Below are positions 8,189-16,050 of a stretch of 64,000 nucleotides of DNA, in pieces; the first letter of the stretch is position 1, and each line of letters begins with the position of its first letter. This stretch comes from an uncultured Lachnospiraceae bacterium (GTDB lineage Bacteria > Bacillota > Clostridia > Lachnospirales > Lachnospiraceae), in NCBI GenBank assembly GCA_910580195.1, contig CAJTWA010000006.1, forward strand, positions 1-64,000, read 5' to 3'. The position numbers and the translations under genes were made by a program. Below the pieces are notes generated by a model. The model saw only the letters and a program-made list of their open reading frames with translations, made no database searches and had not been told where the DNA came from.

Positions 8189-8698
8189 ATGGATCAGGAA
8201 CTCTTAATGAAACAGATTGTAGAACAGGTTATGCAGGCCATGAAAAGTGGTGCGCCCGCATCAGCCCCGGCTGCCTCTGCAAGCGGCAAAGTAACATCTG
8301 AAAATTACCCATTGGCTGAAAATATGGCCGATCAGATAAAGACACCTACTGGCAAGCCTTTCACTTCCTTAAGCTATGAAAAAGTAATTTCCGGCGACAT
8401 TACAGCAGACGACATGCGTATTTCCCCGGAAACCTTGGAAATGCAGGCACAGGTGGCAGAATCGGTAAACCGCGAGGCATTTGCAGGGAACCTGCGCCGT
8501 GCGGCTGAGCTGATTGCAGTGCCCGACGACCGCCTTCTGGAGATTTACAACGCATTGCGCCCCTACCGTTCCAGCAAACAGGATTTGATTGACATTGCCA
8601 ATGAATTAGACCAGAAATACGGCGCTAAGACAGCGGCTGCCCTCGTCCGCGAGGCTGCTGATGTTTATGACCAGCGCGGCAGGCTGAAGAAATTTTAA
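8189..8698 (+). CDS. pduE: propanediol dehydratase small subunit
   Basis: 169-residue gamma subunit of the diol dehydratase. The N-terminus (MDQELLMKQIVEQVMQAMK) is another amphipathic encapsulation-type helix with an Ala/Pro/Ser linker; the rest (NYPLAENMADQIKTPTGKP, LEIYNALRPYRSS) is the conserved gamma fold. The two adjacent ATGs at 8186 and 8189 lie 4 and 7 nt after AGGAGG; 8189 is the better spaced. It begins 14 nt after the pduD stop codon. Confidence 0.92.
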   Translation: MDQELLMKQIVEQVMQAMKSGAPASAPAASASGKVTSENYPLAENMADQIKTPTGKPFTSLSYEKVISGDITADDMRISPETLEMQAQVAESVNREAFAGNLRRAAELIAVPDDRLLEIYNALRPYRSSKQDLIDIANELDQKYGAKTAAALVREAADVYDQRGRLKKF

Positions 8699-8725
8699 GA
8701 TTCTGCAAAGTCAGGAGGTTCCACT

Positions 8726-10552
8726 ATGAAAATTGTTGCAGGCATAGATATTGGGAATGCGACAACAGAAACAGCCCTGGCAAGGATTGACGGAAACCGG
8801 ACAGAATTCTTAGCAAGCGGCACAGTACCCACAACAGGTATCAAGGGAACCCGGCAGAACATCAATGGCGTCGTCCATTCCCTGACAAGCGCGATGGAGA
8901 AAGTGGGCGTGGAGTTATCGCAGCTTTCTGAGGTATGCTTAAATGAAGCAGCCCCAGTCATCGGCGACGTAGCCATGGAAACCATCACGGAAACCATTAT
9001 CACGGAATCTACCATGATTGGGCATAACCCCTCTACGCCCGGCGGCATGGGCGTCGGCGTAGGGGAAACCGTCCTAGTCACCCAGCTTGCTGAGGCGGCA
9101 GGGGGGAAAGACTATATCGCAGTAGTACCTGCAAGCGTAGACTTTGAGGATGCCGCAAGGCTGATTAATGAAAGTTCTATGGGGACGCGGCAGGTAACGG
9201 CAGCGATTGTCCAGCGGGATGACGGCGTGCTGATCCACAACCGCCTGCACCGGAAGATTCCCATTGTGGATGAAGTGGCCTTGGTGGACAAAGTCCCCCT
9301 TGGCATGCGTTCCGCAGTGGAAGTGGCCGGGGTGGGCGGCGTGGTGGAGGTACTTTCCAACCCCTATGGGATTGCAACGCTCTTTGGGCTGTCTTCGGAG
9401 GAAACCCAGCAGGTGGTGCCCATTGCACGTGCGTTAATCGGCAACCGCTCTGCCGTGGTGATTAAGACTCCTGCAGGCGATGTCAAGGAACGGAAAATCC
9501 CTGCCGGCCTGATTGAATTTTATGGGCAGAACCGGACGGTGAAGGTGGATGTAGATGCAGGGGGCGAAAAGATTATGGAGGCTGTAGAATCCCTCCCTGT
9601 TTTAGAGGATGTCCGGGGAGAGCCGGGGACCAATGCAGGCGGCATGTTGGAGAAGGTCCGCCAAGTCATGGCAAACTTAACGAAGCAGCACCCGAAGGAT
9701 ATCCATATTCAGGATTTATTGGCCGTAGACACTTTTACCCCCCAGAAGGTCCAAGGAGGCTTGGCAAATGAATTTTCACAGGAAAATGCCGTAGGGATTG
9801 CCGCCATGGTGAAGGCAGACCGCCTTCAGATGGAAGCAATTGCAAAGGAATTTTCCGGGCAGATTGGCATACCGGTACAGGTTGGGGGCGTGGAAGCCGA
9901 TATGGCAATCCGCGGCGCACTGACAACGCCGGGCACCAATAAGCCTCTGGCAATCTTAGACATGGGCGCAGGTTCTACCGATGCATCCATCATCAGCCGG
10001 GAAGGGGAAATCCACTCCATACATCTGGCAGGCGCAGGCAATATGGTAACGCTCTTAATCCAGTCAGAAATGGGCTTGGACAGCTTTGACATCGCAGAGG
10101 ATGTGAAGAAATACCCTTTGGCAAAGGTGGAAAGCTTTTTCCATATCCGGCACGAGAACGGGACAGTGGAGTTTTTCCCTGAGCCATTAGACCCAAATAT
10201 TTTTGCAAAGACCATCATACTGAAAGAGGGCAACATGATCCCGCTGGAAGGCGACTGGTCCATGGAGAAAATCAGGCTCATCCGGCGCCAAGCAAAGCAG
10301 AAGGTATTTGTGACAAATGCCCTGCGGGCGCTTTCTAGGGTCAGCCCTACCGGGAATGTCCGGGATATCCAGTTTGTTGTGCTGGTGGGCGGCTCTGCTT
10401 TGGATTTTGAAGTGCCCCAGATGGTTACGGATGCGCTTTCACAGTATAAGGTAGTAGCAGGCCGCGGCAATATCCGCGGGACAGAAGGGCCGCGCAATGC
10501 AGTGGCGACAGGGCTGGTGCTTTCCTTGGCGGAAAGGGGGCAACAGGTATGA
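8726..10552 (+). CDS. pduG: diol dehydratase reactivase large subunit
   Basis: 608-residue ATP-dependent chaperone that exchanges damaged cobalamin out of inactivated dehydratase. It has the actin/Hsp70-type nucleotide-binding motifs GIDIGNATTETAL near the N-terminus and LDMGAGSTDASI in the middle. The length equals Klebsiella DdrA (about 610). Its stop codon overlaps the start of the small subunit by 4 nt (ATGA), as expected for subunits needed in fixed ratio. Confidence 0.95.
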   Translation: MKIVAGIDIGNATTETALARIDGNRTEFLASGTVPTTGIKGTRQNINGVVHSLTSAMEKVGVELSQLSEVCLNEAAPVIGDVAMETITETIITESTMIGHNPSTPGGMGVGVGETVLVTQLAEAAGGKDYIAVVPASVDFEDAARLINESSMGTRQVTAAIVQRDDGVLIHNRLHRKIPIVDEVALVDKVPLGMRSAVEVAGVGGVVEVLSNPYGIATLFGLSSEETQQVVPIARALIGNRSAVVIKTPAGDVKERKIPAGLIEFYGQNRTVKVDVDAGGEKIMEAVESLPVLEDVRGEPGTNAGGMLEKVRQVMANLTKQHPKDIHIQDLLAVDTFTPQKVQGGLANEFSQENAVGIAAMVKADRLQMEAIAKEFSGQIGIPVQVGGVEADMAIRGALTTPGTNKPLAILDMGAGSTDASIISREGEIHSIHLAGAGNMVTLLIQSEMGLDSFDIAEDVKKYPLAKVESFFHIRHENGTVEFFPEPLDPNIFAKTIILKEGNMIPLEGDWSMEKIRLIRRQAKQKVFVTNALRALSRVSPTGNVRDIQFVVLVGGSALDFEVPQMVTDALSQYKVVAGRGNIRGTEGPRNAVATGLVLSLAERGQQV

Positions 10553-10914
10553 ACCCTTCCCAAATTGCAATGGCAAAACCCACCGTACATGTGATGTGCA
10601 GCCCGGATGTCCCGGAGAAATCCTTCTGGCAGCTCCTGTATGGGCTGGAGGAAGAGGGCATCCCCTGTGAAACTTGGACGAAAACGGATGAGGATGCGCT
10701 GACGCTGGCATGGGAAGGGGCACAGGCTTCCCGTCTGGGAGTGGGCGTAGGAATGGACGGGCAGTCTGCAGTGCTGCATATTTCCAAGCTGGAAGCTGGG
10801 CATCCTTTGTTCCAAGTCCGGGCACAGTCGGCAGAACAGGTGCGCATTTTGGGGGCAAATGCAGCACGGGTCGTAAAAAAACTGCCCCTGAAGCCTTTGG
10901 GAGAAGGGAGGTGA
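10549..10914 (+). CDS. pduH: diol dehydratase reactivase small subunit
   Basis: 121-residue partner of PduG, related in fold to the dehydratase beta subunit, which it displaces during reactivation. The IAMAKPTVHVMCSPDVPEK start and GLEEEGIPCETW segment match DdrB proteins, and the length is typical (~116-125). Translationally coupled to pduG through ATGA. Confidence 0.9.
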   Translation: MNPSQIAMAKPTVHVMCSPDVPEKSFWQLLYGLEEEGIPCETWTKTDEDALTLAWEGAQASRLGVGVGMDGQSAVLHISKLEAGHPLFQVRAQSAEQVRILGANAARVVKKLPLKPLGEGR

Positions 10915-10918
10915 GGGC

Positions 10919-11926
10919 ATGAAGAAAAGTTTAGGGCTCATAGAAACACAAGGCTTGGCTGCCGGCATAGAGGCGGCAGACGCAGCCGTGAAGTCAGCAA
11001 ATGTTAAGCTGATTGGCTATGAGCTGACAAAAGGCGGAGGCTGGACTACCATTAAGGTAGAGGGTGACGTCGGGGCAGTGAAAGCTGCTGTGGACGCAGC
11101 CCGGATGGCAGCCGCCAAAGTGAACCAAGTAGTTAGCACACGCGTGATTCCCCGTCCCTCAGCAGGGCTTGACATGCTGGTACATAACCCGGACACCGTA
11201 GGGGACGCGCAGCCGGAAAAACCGGATATGCCGAAGCCTCCCACGCCGCCCAAGGGCACGAAAAAGGTGAAAGAGGAAAAGAAAGAGGACAAAGGCCAGG
11301 CAGAAGGGACGCAGCCAGCCCAAGGACAGGCAGGACAGGCAGGGGAAAAGGAGAAGGCCCCTGAGCCGGAACCGCCTGTAGGGCATCCGGAAGGATCGGA
11401 AACAGGCAGCCCAGAACCGCCAGCCGGGCATCCAGAAGATACAAAAGCAGACGGCGGCAACCAGAAAGCTGGGCAACCAGAAGATGCAAAAGCAGCCGGT
11501 GGCACGCCTTTGGCAGAAAATATAGAAGAGCCGGAAGGCGGCAAACCGTCAGCAGGAAGCACAAAAGATGCAAAGATAGATAAGGAAGAGCCGTCCGCAG
11601 GAAATGCAAAAGAAGCAGGGCCAGGCGGCACAAACCAGACAACGGAGAACCCCAAAGGGGAAGATGACGCAGGGAATCCGGCAGGGGCAGATGAGAAGCC
11701 CCAAAAGCCAGAAGAACCTGCAAAATCCGTACAAGCGGAACCAGACGGCAAGGAACCGCCAAAAGAGGACGCGCAAGACGCAGGGAACCCTGAAGCAGAG
11801 GGTGGGGAAGGCCCCAAAGAAGAAACATCAAACCCTGCGCCCCCAAAGCCAATCAGGCGGGCAGCCCCAAAGGGGCGCAAAGGGGCAAAGCGCAGCAATA
11901 AACAGGAGAATACAGAGAAAGAATAA
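10919..11926 (+). CDS. BMC-H shell protein with ~240-residue disordered tail (PduK-like position)
   Basis: 335 residues. Residues 1-95 are a complete BMC-H domain (KKSLGLIETQGLAAGIEAAD, VIPRPSAGLDMLVH) with the pore loop changed to KGGGW. From about residue 100 the chain becomes a low-complexity tail rich in Pro, Glu, Lys, Gly and Ala, with irregular repeats of the form PPxGHPE and GxPED, and it closes with a basic RRAAPKGRKGAKRSNK segment. PduK also has a C-terminal extension, but it is much shorter and carries cysteines; none are seen here. The tail is predicted disordered and may face the lumen or cytoplasm as a scaffold. The frame is intact and in the operon, starting 5 nt after pduH. Confidence 0.85.
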   Translation: MKKSLGLIETQGLAAGIEAADAAVKSANVKLIGYELTKGGGWTTIKVEGDVGAVKAAVDAARMAAAKVNQVVSTRVIPRPSAGLDMLVHNPDTVGDAQPEKPDMPKPPTPPKGTKKVKEEKKEDKGQAEGTQPAQGQAGQAGEKEKAPEPEPPVGHPEGSETGSPEPPAGHPEDTKADGGNQKAGQPEDAKAAGGTPLAENIEEPEGGKPSAGSTKDAKIDKEEPSAGNAKEAGPGGTNQTTENPKGEDDAGNPAGADEKPQKPEEPAKSVQAEPDGKEPPKEDAQDAGNPEAEGGEGPKEETSNPAPPKPIRRAAPKGRKGAKRSNKQENTEKE

Positions 11927-11947
11927 CATAGATTGGAGGTTATCGTT

Positions 11948-12223
11948 ATGGGTGAAGCTCTTGGCATGATTGAAACAAAAGGCCTTGTAGGAGCGATTGA
12001 AGCAGCCGACGCCATGACAAAATCAGCAAATGTTACGCTGATTGGCTATGAAAAAATTGGCTCAGGATTGGTGACAGTCATGGTCCGCGGCGACGTAGGC
12101 GCTGTCAAGGCATCCGTGGACGCAGGGGCTGCTGCCGCTGAAAAAGTTGGCGAGATTGTATCACAGCATGTCATTCCGCGTCCGCATACAGATGTGGAAA
12201 GAATCCTTCCGAAAGATCTGTAA
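11948..12223 (+). CDS. pduJ: microcompartment shell protein PduJ (BMC-H)
   Basis: 91-residue BMC-H hexamer protein that differs from the first-gene PduA at only a handful of positions ([25 protein letters not shown]). PduA and PduJ are the two main facet proteins in Salmonella and differ functionally mainly by gene position. Start ATG at 11948 is 7 nt after GGAGGT; the frame continues upstream to 11933 without a ribosome binding site. Confidence 0.94.
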   Translation: MGEALGMIETKGLVGAIEAADAMTKSANVTLIGYEKIGSGLVTVMVRGDVGAVKASVDAGAAAAEKVGEIVSQHVIPRPHTDVERILPKDL

Positions 12224-12238
12224 GAGGGGGGATAATCC

Positions 12239-12889
12239 GTGGAGAAAAGCCAATACACGCAGGAAGAGTTCCTGCGCCTTCTTGTAAGGCTGGTAGTAGA
12301 AGAACTATGCAAATGGCAGCGTTCCGTCCCAATTGGCGTTTCCAACCGCCATGTCCACTTGAACCGGGCAGATATGGATACCTTGTTTGGGGAAGGCAGT
12401 GAGCTGACGCGGGTGAAGGATTTAGGGCAGCCCGGCCAGTATGCCGCCGCAGAGATGGTAACCAGCCAAGGTTCCAAGGGGGAACTGAAACGTATGCGTG
12501 TGCTTGGCCCTCTGCGTGAGGAATCTCAGGTGGAAGTTTCCATCGGTGACGGATTTGTGCTTGGCGTGCATCCGCCTGTCCGGGAGTCCGGGCAGCTGGA
12601 AGGGACGCCCGGCATAAAGATGGTTGGCCCAAATGGGGAGGTAGAGGTGAAGAGGGGCGTGATTGCCGCTCTTCGCCATATCCATCTGGACCCTGCAACA
12701 GCAGAGCGCATGGGCGTGCATGACAAGCAGGTTGTCCGGGTGGAAATCGGAGGCCTGCGGGGCGCAATCTTAAATAACGTGCTGCTGCGGGTATCTGATA
12801 AATTTGCCCCTGAGATGCACATTGACGTAGAAGAGGCCAATGCCTTGGGCGTGAAAAACGGCGACCGGGCATATATCCTTCTGGACTAA
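12239..12889 (+). CDS. pduL: phosphate propanoyltransferase PduL
   Basis: 216-residue phosphotransacylase that converts propionyl-CoA to propionyl phosphate and recycles CoA inside the shell. Two PduL domains with the metal-binding His residues are visible: VSNRHVHLNRADMD early and ALRHIHLDPATAERMGV late. The N-terminal helix (YTQEEFLRLLVRLVVEEL) is a typical encapsulation peptide. The start is GTG at 12239 after GAGGGGGG. No propionate kinase (pduW) is present in the window, so the acyl phosphate must be used by a kinase encoded elsewhere. Confidence 0.93.
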   Translation: MEKSQYTQEEFLRLLVRLVVEELCKWQRSVPIGVSNRHVHLNRADMDTLFGEGSELTRVKDLGQPGQYAAAEMVTSQGSKGELKRMRVLGPLREESQVEVSIGDGFVLGVHPPVRESGQLEGTPGIKMVGPNGEVEVKRGVIAALRHIHLDPATAERMGVHDKQVVRVEIGGLRGAILNNVLLRVSDKFAPEMHIDVEEANALGVKNGDRAYILLD

Positions 12890-12909
12890 GGGCAGTGGAG
12901 GTAGTGCAT

Positions 12910-13746
12910 ATGGGTTGCGATATGGAGCAGTGCAATGAAACGCTGCTAGAATTTGAGCGGCTGATAGAGGACGGCGGGAAAAAGGATTGGGAGGGTACCC
13001 TGCGTACTGGCATAGACTTAGGCACTGCAAACATTGTCCTTGCAGTGGTGGACAAAGAGAACCGGCCAGTGGCCGGGGCGACCTTCCCATCCACTGTAGT
13101 CCGGGATGGCATTGTGGTGGACTACATCGGGGCTGTACGGGCTGTGACAGGGTTAAAAGCCCAGCTGGAGGAACGGCTGGGCGTAACTCTGGAGGCGGGC
13201 GCCTGCGCAATCCCGCCGGGAATCCTTCCCGGCAATGTAAAAGCCATTGGGAATGTCGTAGAGTCGGCTGGGTTCCAGCTGACTGAAATTGTAGATGAGC
13301 CTACTGCCGCTGCGGCTGTCCTTGGCATTACGGACGGCGCAGTCGTGGACGTAGGTGGCGGGACCACAGGGATTAGTATCCTGGAAGATGGGAAAGTCAT
13401 TTATACCAGTGACGAACCCACAGGCGGCACGCACATGACGCTGGTGCTGGCAGGCTTTTACGGATGCAGCACGGAAGAAGCGGAAACCATGAAGCGTGAC
13501 GCCGCCCAAGAGGCAAATGTATTCCCCGTGGTAAAGCCCGTAGTAGAAAAAATGGCAGCAATCGTTAAGCAAAGCTTGGAAAAGTACCCCGTAGACACTG
13601 TTTACGTAGTAGGGGGCGCATGCTGCTTTACACAATTTGAAGAAGTTTTTGAAAAATATTTAGGCACCCCTGTGGTGAAGCCGGCGGCGCCGCTGCTGGT
13701 TACGCCTTTGGGCATTGCCATGAATTGTACGGAAACAGGGGGGTGA
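12910..13746 (+). CDS. eutJ: EutJ-like microcompartment chaperone (actin/Hsp70 fold)
   Basis: 278-residue ATPase with the DnaK/actin nucleotide motifs GIDLGTANIVLAV (phosphate 1), DVGGGTTGISIL (phosphate 2) and VVGGACCFTQFEEVF (adenosine). The length and pattern match EutJ, usually encoded in ethanolamine loci and thought to act as a chaperone or assembly factor. Start ATG at 12910 follows GGAGGT by 7 nt. Its presence in a pdu-type operon is common in Firmicutes but not in enterobacteria. Confidence 0.88.
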   Translation: MGCDMEQCNETLLEFERLIEDGGKKDWEGTLRTGIDLGTANIVLAVVDKENRPVAGATFPSTVVRDGIVVDYIGAVRAVTGLKAQLEERLGVTLEAGACAIPPGILPGNVKAIGNVVESAGFQLTEIVDEPTAAAAVLGITDGAVVDVGGGTTGISILEDGKVIYTSDEPTGGTHMTLVLAGFYGCSTEEAETMKRDAAQEANVFPVVKPVVEKMAAIVKQSLEKYPVDTVYVVGGACCFTQFEEVFEKYLGTPVVKPAAPLLVTPLGIAMNCTETGG

Positions 13747-13748
13747 GG

Positions 13749-14702
13749 ATGTTGGATGGGCAGCAATATTTGCAAGGCATCATCGCGCAAGTGCTTGCAG
13801 AACGTGTCGTACAGAAACTTTTGGGACGCCAGAAGCAGGCGCTTGTAGTCTATACAGGCTCTAACATGGGCATAGAAGCAGGATTAGAAAACCTGCGGAT
13901 GCTGCGCCAAGAGGATGGGTTCACCTACCGGGTGCTGCTGACGAAGAGTGCAGCAGGTATCTTGGATGCAGAAGCCATCCGTTCTGCCTTGGAACCAGAG
14001 GAATTTTGGGTAGGGCAGCCCGGGGATTCGCCAGAAGCCCTGACCGCCCGGTATGACACAATCCTAGTCCCTGCCTTAACCGTGAACACCGCAGCCCATG
14101 TAGCCGCATGTATGGCGGACACCCCGGCTGCCGCCATTATTTTGGATGGCCTGATGCGGGGGAAAAACGTGGTAGTGGCTGTAGACGGCTGCTGCCCCGA
14201 TAACCCAGAACGCCTGCGGCGGGGATTCCATATGGCAGAAGGGCTGAAAAAGAAGCTGCGGGAACAGAAGGATGCCTTAAGGGATTACGGCGCATACCTG
14301 ACGACAGCAGGGCATTTGCGGGAAGCAGCCAATCAGGCTATTATGAGCTTTGCCCCTGCAGCTGATCCTGCGAAGGCCGGGCTTGGAAGGGCAGGCGGGA
14401 GCGGGCAGGATATGTGGGCATCAGGCAGCCAAGGGGCATATGAGCAGCCTGATGGCAAGCCGGGAAGGCAGGTGCAATCATTGGGCAGCCCGGAGCTTGG
14501 AATACAGCATAGGGCTAAGCCAACCGCAAAAGGGGATGCCCCAATATTCCGGGCATCGCTGGAAGGCCGGGTATTTAGCGTGACCCACATCAAGCCTTAC
14601 CCAGACCATGCAACCGTAATTGTCCCCAAGCGGACAATCATCACCCAATTGGCGTCTGATGAAGCCCGTGCCCGGGGCATCCAGATAGAGATTGAATCAT
14701 AA
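13749..14702 (+). CDS. BMC-associated flavoprotein
   Basis: 317 residues. An N-terminal amphipathic helix (GQQYLQGIIAQVLAERV) resembles encapsulation peptides of neighbouring lumen enzymes. A Rossmann-like flavoprotein domain follows (ALVVYTGSNMGIEAGLENL; LVPALTVNTAAHVAACMAD; MRGKNVVVAVDGCCPD), then a Gly/Ser/Pro-rich linker of ~65 residues, and then a short C-terminal domain with TVIVPKRTIITQLASDEAR. Such flavoproteins occur in Firmicute pdu and eut loci; the redox role is unproven, but it could reduce cobalamin or feed PduS. It begins 2 nt after the eutJ stop codon. Confidence 0.75.
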   Translation: MLDGQQYLQGIIAQVLAERVVQKLLGRQKQALVVYTGSNMGIEAGLENLRMLRQEDGFTYRVLLTKSAAGILDAEAIRSALEPEEFWVGQPGDSPEALTARYDTILVPALTVNTAAHVAACMADTPAAAIILDGLMRGKNVVVAVDGCCPDNPERLRRGFHMAEGLKKKLREQKDALRDYGAYLTTAGHLREAANQAIMSFAPAADPAKAGLGRAGGSGQDMWASGSQGAYEQPDGKPGRQVQSLGSPELGIQHRAKPTAKGDAPIFRASLEGRVFSVTHIKPYPDHATVIVPKRTIITQLASDEARARGIQIEIES

Positions 14703-14715
14703 GGCAGGTGGAAGA

Positions 14716-14982
14716 ATGTATCTAGGAAGAGTGATTGGAACCGTAGTTTCTACCAGTAAGAACGAAAATCTGGTGGGCATGAAGCTGCTGATGGTAGAGA
14801 AGCTGACGGAACGCTTAGAGCGGGAAGGCTCAACAGAGATTGCCATAGATTCGGTAGGGGCCGGCACGGGTGAAATCGTCATTGTCTGCAAAGGCAGCTC
14901 CGCCCGCTATGTCTTTGGCGATGGCTCTGCCCCGGTGGATACTTCCATTGTGGGCATTGTAGACAGCGTGGAGGTGAGCTGA
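14716..14982 (+). CDS. pduN: microcompartment vertex protein PduN (EutN/CcmL family)
   Basis: 88-residue pentamer-forming protein (MYLGRVIGTVVSTSKN, IDSVGAGTGEIVIVCKG) that caps the vertices of the polyhedral shell. The length is typical of the family. I take the ATG at 14716, preceded by AGGTGGAAG; the frame continues upstream only over the end of the flavoprotein gene. It overlaps pduO by one base (TGATG). Confidence 0.93.
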   Translation: MYLGRVIGTVVSTSKNENLVGMKLLMVEKLTERLEREGSTEIAIDSVGAGTGEIVIVCKGSSARYVFGDGSAPVDTSIVGIVDSVEVS

Positions 14983-15974
14983 TGGCAAATTTGTACACAA
15001 AAACAGGCGACAAAGGGCAGACCAGCTTGGTAGGCGGCTCAAGGGTCCACAAATCCGACCTGCAGGTGGAATGTTACGGCACCATTGATGAAGCCAATTC
15101 CATGCTGGGCCTAGCCTATGCAAATACCAGCCATGCATATATCCGTTCCACGGTACATGCAATCCAAGAGCGGCTGTTTTCCTTGGGGGCGGAATTAGCC
15201 AGCGACCAGAACGGCGCCCTGAAGCTGAAAGGCCTGATTTCCGAGGAGGACGTGTCTTTCTTGGAACATGTGGTAGATACTTGTACGGAAACGACCGGGA
15301 AGATGACTTGCTTTGTAGTCCCCGGCGTAGACCCGGCATCCTCCGCCCTGCATGTAGCAAGGACCATTGTACGGCGTGCAGAACGGCGCATGGTGGAACT
15401 TTCCGAAAGCCGGCCGGTACGTGAGGTTGTCATGCGCTACGTCAACCGTTTATCAGACGCAACGTATGCCATGGCCCGCCTTCAGGAAGAAACGGTGGCC
15501 CAGGAACAGATGCGGGAGAAGGTTACAGAACTGGTAAAGGATGCATTGGCAGGGCAGGCAGGGCATACAGGAAGCTTACCTCCGATTTCCTTGGAGGTCC
15601 TTGCGCGTATGGCAGGAAGGGCGGAAGAGAAATCACGGGAGCTTGGCGTTCCGGTGGTTTTTTCTGCTGTAGACAGCGGCGGGAACCTGCTTTTGCTTGC
15701 GCGGATGGACGGCGCGCTGCCCGGCAGCGTAGAAGTGTCGGCTGGGAAAGCCTACACGGCCAATGCGTTCCGTATGCCGACCCATGAGCTGGGCTTGGAG
15801 GCACAGCCAGGAGGGTCCCTCTACGGGATTGGGAACGCCGCGCCGGGGAAAATCATCTTGTTTGGGGGCGGGTTCCCCTATATCGCAGACGGGCAGGTAG
15901 TAGGCGGCATCGGCGTATCTGGCGGGACGGTAGAACAGGATATGGAAATTGCACGTTACGCAATGTCTATCTAA
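14982..15974 (+). CDS. pduO: PduO: ATP:cob(I)alamin adenosyltransferase plus GlcG/HbpS domain
   Basis: 330-residue two-domain protein. Residues ~1-185 are the PduO-type adenosyltransferase that makes coenzyme B12 (LYTKTGDKGQTSLVGG ATP loop, YGTIDEANSMLG, VPGVDPASSALHVART). Residues ~190-330 are the GlcG/HbpS-like PduO C-terminal domain, which binds haem in some homologues. It supplies fresh cofactor to PduCDE together with PduS. Translationally coupled to pduN. Confidence 0.95.
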   Translation: MANLYTKTGDKGQTSLVGGSRVHKSDLQVECYGTIDEANSMLGLAYANTSHAYIRSTVHAIQERLFSLGAELASDQNGALKLKGLISEEDVSFLEHVVDTCTETTGKMTCFVVPGVDPASSALHVARTIVRRAERRMVELSESRPVREVVMRYVNRLSDATYAMARLQEETVAQEQMREKVTELVKDALAGQAGHTGSLPPISLEVLARMAGRAEEKSRELGVPVVFSAVDSGGNLLLLARMDGALPGSVEVSAGKAYTANAFRMPTHELGLEAQPGGSLYGIGNAAPGKIILFGGGFPYIADGQVVGGIGVSGGTVEQDMEIARYAMSI

Positions 15975-16050
15975 GGAAAAGAGTGAAAGAAAATTCGTAC
16001 TGCGGAGTGTGAAAGTGCCGTTCATATCCTAGAAAGGAATGGTGGAAACA

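Noticed and set aside
9826..10968. 380-codon leftward ORF antisense to pduG
   Set aside because: Shadow of a highly conserved gene in a codon-biased region; no family signature.
11017..12015. 332-codon leftward ORF antisense to the tailed BMC gene
   Set aside because: Mirror of the low-complexity tail; Ser/Ala/Pro-rich shadow frame with no start signal.
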